Positions 5,792 to 10,163 of a stretch of 10,163 bases of DNA are shown one piece after another. The position numbers and the translations under genes are program-made. The first letter of the stretch is position 1. Each line of letters opens with the position of its first letter. The stretch spans positions 1 through 10,163 of the forward strand of contig JAKOQD010000347.1 of NCBI GenBank assembly GCA_029778515.1. Reading direction: 5' to 3'. This stretch comes from Actinomycetes bacterium. GTDB lineage: Bacteria; Actinomycetota; Actinomycetes; Propionibacteriales; Propionibacteriaceae. Below the pieces are notes generated by a model. That model saw only the letters and a program-made list of their open reading frames with translations, was not told where the DNA came from and searched no databases.

Positions 5792-6307
5792 TCAGTCCTC
5801 AGCGAGGGCAGTGTCTTCGGCGAGCGGCACCCGTCCGGCCAGCGTCCGCCGCCGCACCTGCCAGATCACGTAGGCGGCGATCAAGGCCATCACGAGCACG
5901 GCCAGTCCGATAGCGAGCGCGGGGGACTGGCGGTAGAGATCGCCGAGCAGGTCCACTCCGACCGTGCCCAGGGTGGCGTACAGGAATGCCCACATCACCG
6001 AGCCGATCACCACCGCGGGCAGGTAGTGCCGCAGGCTCATCCGGGTCGCCCCGGCAGCCAGGTTCGCGAGCGTCTGGAAGCCGATGGTCAGGAACGACAG
6101 CGAGATCACCGGCGGGCCATAGGCGTCGATGCGCTGCGTCGCACGCAGGTAGCCGGGGGAGTCCATCAGCTTGGCTAGGCGGGTGTGCCGCGCACCGGCC
6201 GAGGCCGCGCGGCCCAGCCAATAGGTGCCGTTGGCGCGCAGCATGACGATCACGAAGAGCGCGGCCACCACCAAGGGGTAGGGCACGTGCCACTGCGTCG
6301 GATCCAT
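5792..6307 (-). CDS. DedA/VTT-domain (SNARE-associated) membrane protein
   Basis: 171 residues with hydrophobic spans near 9-23, 64-86, 95-115 and 129-150. The segment GFQTLANLAAGATRMSLRHY (77-96), then PAVVIGSVMWAFLYATLG (97-114), follows the DedA pattern of an 'A-G-x-x-R-M' turn, an amphipathic R-H-Y stretch and 'G-S-x-x-W ... L-G'. DedA proteins act in membrane lipid movement (undecaprenyl phosphate or phospholipid transport) and proton-dependent homeostasis. The canonical Arg in the first re-entrant loop seems replaced (IGFQT rather than a P-x-x-R-T type motif), and the protein is shorter than the usual ~200 residues. The ATG at 6305-6307 has a G-run (GGGGG) just upstream; the open frame extends to 6415 but only through the acyltransferase tail. 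It starts 26 bases after that gene, so an operon is likely. Confidence 0.8.
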   Translation of the reverse strand: MDPTQWHVPYPLVVAALFVIVMLRANGTYWLGRAASAGARHTRLAKLMDSPGYLRATQRIDAYGPPVISLSFLTIGFQTLANLAAGATRMSLRHYLPAVVIGSVMWAFLYATLGTVGVDLLGDLYRQSPALAIGLAVLVMALIAAYVIWQVRRRTLAGRVPLAEDTALAED

Positions 6308-6333
6308 CTGGCCCCCTGAATAGAGCGGCCAGT

Positions 6334-7593
6334 CTAGCCAACAACCGTGCTGGCACTGACGCGGCGCAGCGCCATCACTCCGGCCGCGAACAGCCCGGCC
6401 GCGGCCGCTGCCCACGGTGCGGACGGGTGCAGCACCGCCCCCGCCTGCCAGACCGCGAAGGTGCCGGTGCAGGACAGTGCGTAGCCGATCTCGGCGTGCC
6501 CCGGCTTCGCGATGCCGTTACCGGATGCCGGTATCAACCGCAGTTCCACCCGGGCCAGCCAGGGCACGGCAGTCACCACGATGCCGAGCACGAGCACCAC
6601 CAGCAGCACCCGGTTCATCAACACTGGCGCTGCCGCGGGCCACAGCAGGCTCAGGCCCGCGAGCGCCCCCGCGCCAACCAGGATCGCCGGGATCTGCCAC
6701 AGATAGACCGTCAGCAGCAGCGCGTTCGCCACCCGCACCAGTTGTTGGGTGCCCGCGCGCAGACATACGCCCACTCCGGCTTGCTCAAGCAGCGCGAGCA
6801 CCACCGTCTGAGCCAGTCCGAGCACGAGGATGGCTACCGTGGGCGGCAGCAGGTTGGCCACCAGCACGTCCGCCCAGGCCACCGAAGCCGGCGGATAGTC
6901 CAGGGCGAACACCAGGGCCGCGATCACCGCGGCGCAGCCGGCCAGCAGCGCGAGCAGAGTCCGCGTCCGCCAACCACGGAACCAGCCCCGGTGGTAGGCG
7001 ATGCCCCACTGATGGGCCAGCGGCCACACGAAGGCGAGATTCAGCCACTGCAGGCCGAGATCCCCGCCGGCCCGGACGGCCGCGTCCACCGCGATCACGC
7101 CAAGCAACAGCGGCAGCATCACCCACCCGCCGAACCGGTCGTGCAGCCAGACCGCCAGTGGTGAAGCGGCCAGCAGCAGCTGGTAGACCACCGCGAACCA
7201 CAACAACTGGGCGAACTGGCGGCTGAGCGTGGCCGACTCCATCGGCCAGCCCGCCCACGCGGCGACCGTCCCGACCACCGTGAAGACCGCAACGAACAGC
7301 GTCATCGGGCCGAGCAGCCGGCCGCCCCGCAGCACCAGAAACGCCGAATAGGGCGCCCCGCTAGTGCGCCACTTGTCCACCACGACGGCATTGGCGTAGC
7401 CGGCGGCGACAAAGAACACCGGCACGATGTTGAATATCCAGCTCGCTGCCCACCATCCCGGACCCGGCGCCCACGGATAGATCAGCAACTGCCCGTCCGG
7501 CACCGCCACCACCCACAACAGGGTGTGGAACACGACCACCACCAGCACGGACGTGATCCGCGCCAGGTCGATCAGATGGTTGCGTTCAGCCAC
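6334..7593 (-). CDS. Acyltransferase family 3 integral membrane protein
   Basis: About 419 residues and ten or so hydrophobic spans. The N-terminus RNHLIDLARITSVLVVVVFH matches the acyltransferase-3 signature R-x-x-x-x-D-x-x-R ... H, with the conserved His at about residue 23. PVFFVAAGYANAVV stands where the family has its second span, and RGGRLLGP (about 89-96) matches the R-x-x-R-L-x-x-P loop motif. Such enzymes move acyl groups onto sugars, lipids or peptidoglycan at the membrane; the substrate cannot be told. The GTG at 7591-7593 is preferred because TACGAT lies six bases before it; GTG 7597-7599 would add two residues. No Shine-Dalgarno is seen for either. It is divergent from the AEC permease and followed by dedA. 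Confidence 0.82.
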   Translation of the reverse strand: MAERNHLIDLARITSVLVVVVFHTLLWVVAVPDGQLLIYPWAPGPGWWAASWIFNIVPVFFVAAGYANAVVVDKWRTSGAPYSAFLVLRGGRLLGPMTLFVAVFTVVGTVAAWAGWPMESATLSRQFAQLLWFAVVYQLLLAASPLAVWLHDRFGGWVMLPLLLGVIAVDAAVRAGGDLGLQWLNLAFVWPLAHQWGIAYHRGWFRGWRTRTLLALLAGCAAVIAALVFALDYPPASVAWADVLVANLLPPTVAILVLGLAQTVVLALLEQAGVGVCLRAGTQQLVRVANALLLTVYLWQIPAILVGAGALAGLSLLWPAAAPVLMNRVLLVVLVLGIVVTAVPWLARVELRLIPASGNGIAKPGHAEIGYALSCTGTFAVWQAGAVLHPSAPWAAAAAGLFAAGVMALRRVSASTVVG

Positions 7594-7599
7594 CGGCAC

Positions 7600-7605
7600 A
7601 TCGTA
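7600..7605 (-). promoter_or_regulatory. Candidate -10 element of the acyltransferase gene
   Basis: TACGAT on the minus strand is followed by GTGCCG and then GTG (7591-7593). The six-base spacing predicts a leaderless transcript beginning at that GTG. No convincing -35 is visible. Confidence 0.45.
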
Positions 7606-7649
7606 GGGGTGTGCGGTGGGCGGCGACCTTTCTGTCCTGGTGACTGGCT

Positions 7650-7655
7650 TAGGCT
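7650..7655 (+). promoter_or_regulatory. Candidate -10 element of the AEC permease gene
   Basis: TAGGCT is followed by GAACAC and then the GTG start at 7662. The spacing again predicts a leaderless transcript. The -35 region is weak. Confidence 0.5.
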
Positions 7656-7661
7656 GAACAC

Positions 7662-8597
7662 GTGCAGGCGGCCCTGAGCGGATACCTCACCATCTGGTCG
7701 GTGATCGGGGTCGGCTGGGTGGTGGCGCACTTTCGTGTACTCACCGAGGACCACCGCCGGATGCTTTCCCGGCTGGCGTTCACGGTGGCCTCGCCCGCGC
7801 TGCTGTTTTCGCTGGTCTCCCGCGCAGACCTCAGCCACCTGTTCAGCCGGACGCTGCTGGTCTCAGCCCTCGCGATCGCGTTGGCCGCGGGCGCCTATCT
7901 GATCGCGGCGCGCGTCTGGTTCGGTGGCGGCGATCTGCCTGGACGCGTGGTGGGCACGCTCTGCGCGGCCTACACCAACGCCGGCAACCTGGGCCTGCCG
8001 ATCGCGGCGTACGTGCTCGGTGACATGACCTGGATGGCGCCGATCATTCTGATCCAGGTCGGGGTGCTCCAGCCGACCGCACTGGCGCTGCTCGACCTCG
8101 GCGCCGCGCGCAAGGACGGGGTGCGCCTGACCTGGTGGCGTTACGCGTCCCTGCCGGTGCGTAACCCGATCACGCTTGGTACCCTCGCCGGCCTGGCCGT
8201 CAACCTGCTCGGGATCGAAGTACCCACGCTGCTCTGGGAACCGATCGAGATGATCGGCCAGGTCGCAGTGCCGGCCATGCTGCTGGCGTTCGGCATCTCG
8301 CTCCGGCTCGACCCGCTTCCCGGCCGCGGCCGTCACGCCCGCGAACTGGCGCTCGCCGCCCCGATCAAGGTGCTGCTGCATCCGGCGATCGCGTTCGCCC
8401 TCGGCGCCTGGGTGTTCGGTCTGAGCACCGCCGACCTGCTGGCGGTAACGGTGATCGCTGCGCTGCCGACCGCCCAGAACATCTACCTGATCGCCGGCCG
8501 TTACCACGTGCGGACCTTGCTCGCCCGGGATGCCATTTTCATCTCCACCATCGCGTCCATCCCGGTGATCGTGGCGGCCTCCACCTGGCTGCGCTGA
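7662..8597 (+). CDS. AEC-family (auxin efflux carrier-like) permease
   Basis: 311 residues, about ten membrane spans. Hallmarks are the early R-x-L-S-R-L-A-F-x-V-x-x-P-A-L-L-F block, the TNAGNLGLPIAAYVLG helix-break motif near residue 107, and the second-half LPTAQNIYLIAGRY motif near 267, the two crossover motifs typical of the family. Bacterial AEC members export or import small carboxylates such as malonate or malate, or amino-acid-like anions; the substrate is not evident. The GTG at 7662 is chosen because a good TAGGCT -10 lies six bases upstream and the protein opens with a normal AEC first span. It is divergent from the acyltransferase gene across 68 bases. No operon partner downstream. 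Confidence 0.9.
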   Translation: MQAALSGYLTIWSVIGVGWVVAHFRVLTEDHRRMLSRLAFTVASPALLFSLVSRADLSHLFSRTLLVSALAIALAAGAYLIAARVWFGGGDLPGRVVGTLCAAYTNAGNLGLPIAAYVLGDMTWMAPIILIQVGVLQPTALALLDLGAARKDGVRLTWWRYASLPVRNPITLGTLAGLAVNLLGIEVPTLLWEPIEMIGQVAVPAMLLAFGISLRLDPLPGRGRHARELALAAPIKVLLHPAIAFALGAWVFGLSTADLLAVTVIAALPTAQNIYLIAGRYHVRTLLARDAIFISTIASIPVIVAASTWLR

Positions 8598-8672
8598 GGG
8601 CTCCGTCCGGCCATAACCTAAGAAGAACCACTGACTTCGGCGGTTCACCAGTCTTGGTGGCCACGCCCGGGC

Positions 8673-8678
8673 TAACAT
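8673..8678 (+). promoter_or_regulatory. Candidate -10 element of the PNPOx-fold/USP operon
   Basis: TAACAT lies seven bases before the ATG at 8686, predicting a leaderless mRNA. The rest of the 88-base gap after the permease holds only weak hairpins: GAACC/GGTTC (8625-8629 with 8642-8646) and CACCA/TGGTG (8646-8650 with 8655-8659). Neither is a convincing terminator. Confidence 0.5.
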
Positions 8679-8685
8679 TCGCGCG

Positions 8686-9090
8686 ATGGATACCGCTGGA
8701 CATTTCACCCGCCCCTCGGGTGAGGAATGTCGTCAGCTGGTTCGCAGTCACTGTGTCGGCCGGGTCGCTTGGCTGGCCGCCTCCGGTTTGCAGGTCCTTC
8801 CGGTCACCTACGGCTGCCACGACGACCGCATCTTCTTTCGGGTGAACCCCGCATCGGTGATGGGCGAACTGGCCGACGATGTCGAGGTTGCCTTCGAGGT
8901 GGACGACATCGATGTCGACACCGCGACCGGCTGGAGCGTGCTGGTGCACGGCGTCGCAGCAGACCACGATGGCTCCGCCCAACCAGTGCTGCCGGCACCG
9001 TGGGCGCCGGACCACAGCGGCCTGACCATCGTGATCACCCCGTCCACCTACTCCGGCCGCGCGGTGTCGGCCGCCGTGGAGAGGAATTGA
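8686..9090 (+). CDS. PNPOx-like (flavin-reductase split-barrel) family protein
   Basis: 134 residues. The pattern ECRQLVRSHCVGRVAWLA (14-31), LPVTYGCHDDRIFFRVNPAS (38-57), VAFEVDDID (68-76) and GWSVLVHGVA (82-91) is that of the small actinobacterial proteins annotated as pyridoxamine 5'-phosphate oxidase family. They have a split beta-barrel that binds flavin, F420 or sometimes heme; true PLP synthesis is unlikely for this short subgroup. No membrane segment is seen. The ATG is supported by TAACAT seven bases upstream rather than by a ribosome binding site. Its stop is one base before the ATG of the stress-protein gene, so the two are translated together. The pairing suggests a redox or stress role. 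Confidence 0.85.
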   Translation: MDTAGHFTRPSGEECRQLVRSHCVGRVAWLAASGLQVLPVTYGCHDDRIFFRVNPASVMGELADDVEVAFEVDDIDVDTATGWSVLVHGVAADHDGSAQPVLPAPWAPDHSGLTIVITPSTYSGRAVSAAVERN

Positions 9091-9091
9091 G

Positions 9092-9991
9092 ATGTTGAAG
9101 CCCTATGAGGGTCCGGCCCGTGTGGTGGTTGGGTTCGACGGTTCCGAGGACGCCGCCCGCGCCCTTGAGTACGGGATCGTCGAGGCCAGACACCGGGAAG
9201 CCGAACTGGTGGTCGTCCATGCTGTCGATGACACTGTGTTGAACAGTGCCTGGGGTGTGGTCTTCGACCCGGAGGAGATCAAGCTCGGGGCTGCCGAGAT
9301 GCTCGCGTCCACGATCGATGTCGCGGTGGCCCACGGTCTGGAGCGCGGACGAGTGCGTACCCAGGTGGTGCTCGGCAACACCGCGGCGGCACTGACCCGC
9401 ATGAGTTCGGACGCATCGCTGGTGGTCGTGGGCCGCCGGTCGACCTCGACCGGGGAAAAGGCCTTCGTCGGGTCGACAGCCGTCGGAGTGGTCGGTGCGG
9501 CGCATTGCCCGGTGGTCGTGGTGTCCTCGACGGACGTGGTCCGCGAGACGCCGGCCGGTCTGATCGGCGTGGCCGTGGACACCTCCGCGCGTGGTGCGGT
9601 GGCGTTGGAATGGGCGCTGCGCGAATGCCAGTCCCGTGGCGGCAAGGTGTCGGTGATCAGCGTCTGTCGGGCGCCGCAGGGACGCTGGTTCTCCGGCGGG
9701 CACCCGACCGCAGAGCAACAGGCCGCGGCGGTCAAGGTCACCCGGCAGCGGATGACCGAGATGATTCAGCCCTTGGCCGAGGCCTTCCCGGACGTCGCGG
9801 TCGAACTCGAGGTCGAGTACGGCGTGCCGCTGGACATTCTCGCTGCGCGAACGGCCGAACTCGACCTCCTCGCGCTGGAAGTGCACGCAGCCTTCCCCAC
9901 CTACTCGGTGGGCGGACTCATTCGCGGCCTGATGAGCCACGGCAGTTGCCCGATCGCAGTGATCCGGCCCAAGGACAGCCACGGCTCCTGA
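9092..9991 (+). CDS. Tandem universal stress protein (two USP domains)
   Basis: 299 residues. Domain 1 is about 8-145: VVVGFDGSEDAARALEYG with the nucleotide-binding Asp, then G114-RRS-(9 residues)-G127-ST and AHCPVVVV. The ATP motif G-x2-G-x9-G-S/T is intact except that the second Gly is Ser117. Domain 2 is about 157-293: GVAVDTSARGAVALEWAL at its start and GSCPIAVIRP at its end, but the glycine loop is absent (LLALEVHAAFPTYSVGG), so ATP binding there is doubtful. Tandem USPs of this length are common in actinobacteria and help survival in low oxygen or stationary phase. GGAGAGGAA at 9078-9086, inside the end of the previous gene, serves as ribosome binding site. Confidence 0.92.
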   Translation: MLKPYEGPARVVVGFDGSEDAARALEYGIVEARHREAELVVVHAVDDTVLNSAWGVVFDPEEIKLGAAEMLASTIDVAVAHGLERGRVRTQVVLGNTAAALTRMSSDASLVVVGRRSTSTGEKAFVGSTAVGVVGAAHCPVVVVSSTDVVRETPAGLIGVAVDTSARGAVALEWALRECQSRGGKVSVISVCRAPQGRWFSGGHPTAEQQAAAVKVTRQRMTEMIQPLAEAFPDVAVELEVEYGVPLDILAARTAELDLLALEVHAAFPTYSVGGLIRGLMSHGSCPIAVIRPKDSHGS

Positions 9992-10006
9992 ACCGCCGCC
10001 GCGCAC

Positions 10007-10012
10007 TAAACT
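10007..10012 (+). promoter_or_regulatory. Candidate -10 element of hrpA
   Basis: TAAACT lies nine bases before the hrpA ATG in the 30-base gap after the stress-protein gene. The transcript would have a leader of only a few bases. No Shine-Dalgarno is seen. Read-through from the upstream operon is also possible, as no terminator intervenes. Confidence 0.35.
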
Positions 10013-10021
10013 GGGTCGGCT

Positions 10022-10163
10022 ATGACCGCTGACCCCGTACTCACCTTCGACGAAGCGCTGCCGATCAGCGCGCACGTCGAGGAGATCCGGGATGCGCTGC
10101 GCAACCACCAGGTGATCGTGGTCGCCGGCGAAACCGGCTCCGGCAAGACCACGCAGCTGCCCA
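10022..10163 (+). CDS. hrpA: ATP-dependent RNA helicase HrpA, N-terminal fragment (cut by window edge)
   Basis: The first 47 residues are present. [20 protein letters not shown] is followed by [15 protein letters not shown], the Walker A (motif I) of the DEAH-box HrpA/HrpB group, where [12 protein letters not shown] is nearly invariant. HrpA unwinds structured RNA and acts in mRNA processing and ribosome rescue. The helicase motifs II-VI lie beyond the window. hrpA also occurs a few genes from lexA-nrdR-nrdJ in Streptomyces, so the order here fits conserved actinobacterial synteny. Confidence 0.9.
   Translation, partial: MTADPVLTFDEALPISAHVEEIRDALRNHQVIVVAGETGSGKTTQLP

Noticed and set aside
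6308..6415. Upstream start for the DedA protein
   Set aside because: The added residues overlap the end of the acyltransferase gene and are Arg/Gly-rich with no membrane character. The ATG at 6305-6307 has a G-rich ribosome binding site.
6417..7226. Plus-strand open frames opposite the acyltransferase
   Set aside because: They are Pro/Arg/Ala-rich shadows of a GC-rich membrane protein gene, with no domain signature.
8598..8685. Terminator after the AEC permease gene
   Set aside because: Only 5-bp stems with long or unhelpful loops and no T-run were found, so I do not call one.
1..10163. tRNA, rRNA, CRISPR array, transposase or integrase
   Set aside because: Nothing resembling these was seen on either strand.

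Overview
The window comes from a high-GC actinobacterium (Actinomycetota). Evidence is the strong G/C preference at third codon positions, SOS boxes of the form TCGAAC-N4-GTTCGA (the mycobacterial/actinobacterial type), and the gene order lexA - small membrane protein - nrdR - nrdJ - hrpA, which matches the lexA/nrdR/nrdJ neighbourhood of other actinobacteria. A family such as Propionibacteriaceae is possible, but the sequence does not prove it.

Layout. 1-101: 3' end of an unidentified plus-strand gene. 102-337: convergent intergenic space with two 50-nt copies of an imperfect palindrome and a G-rich run between them. 338-1377 (minus): lexA followed by a DUF167/YggU gene that starts at or inside the lexA end. 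1378-1578: divergent control region with three LexA-type operators. 1579-1893 (plus): a 104-residue single-pass membrane protein in the position of the SOS division inhibitors (YneA, ChiZ/Rv2719c), ended by a 14-bp hairpin. 1942-5506: the deoxynucleotide operon nrdR-nrdJ, with a promoter, a possible NrdR-box pair and a row of DnaA-box-like sites upstream, and a 16-bp hairpin downstream.

5544-7593 (minus): a membrane acyltransferase, a DedA-family protein and a 69-residue protein of unknown function, all in one direction. 7662-8597 (plus): an AEC-family permease. 8686-9991 (plus): a flavin/PNPOx-fold protein followed one base later by a tandem universal stress protein. From 10022: the start of the DEAH helicase hrpA, cut by the window edge.

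How the genes fit together. The left half links DNA damage sensing (LexA), a probable division block (the small membrane protein) and dNTP supply (NrdR repressor and B12-dependent reductase NrdJ). The right half is a mix of envelope, transport and stress genes.

No wholly new multi-gene system is visible. The points most worth following are the SOS membrane protein that lacks a LysM domain, the regulatory DNA before nrdR, the tandem palindromes, the only non-canonical (ATT) start that would give a family-like N-terminus to the DUF167 protein, and a recurring TANNNT-N6/7-start pattern that points to leaderless transcripts for about five genes.
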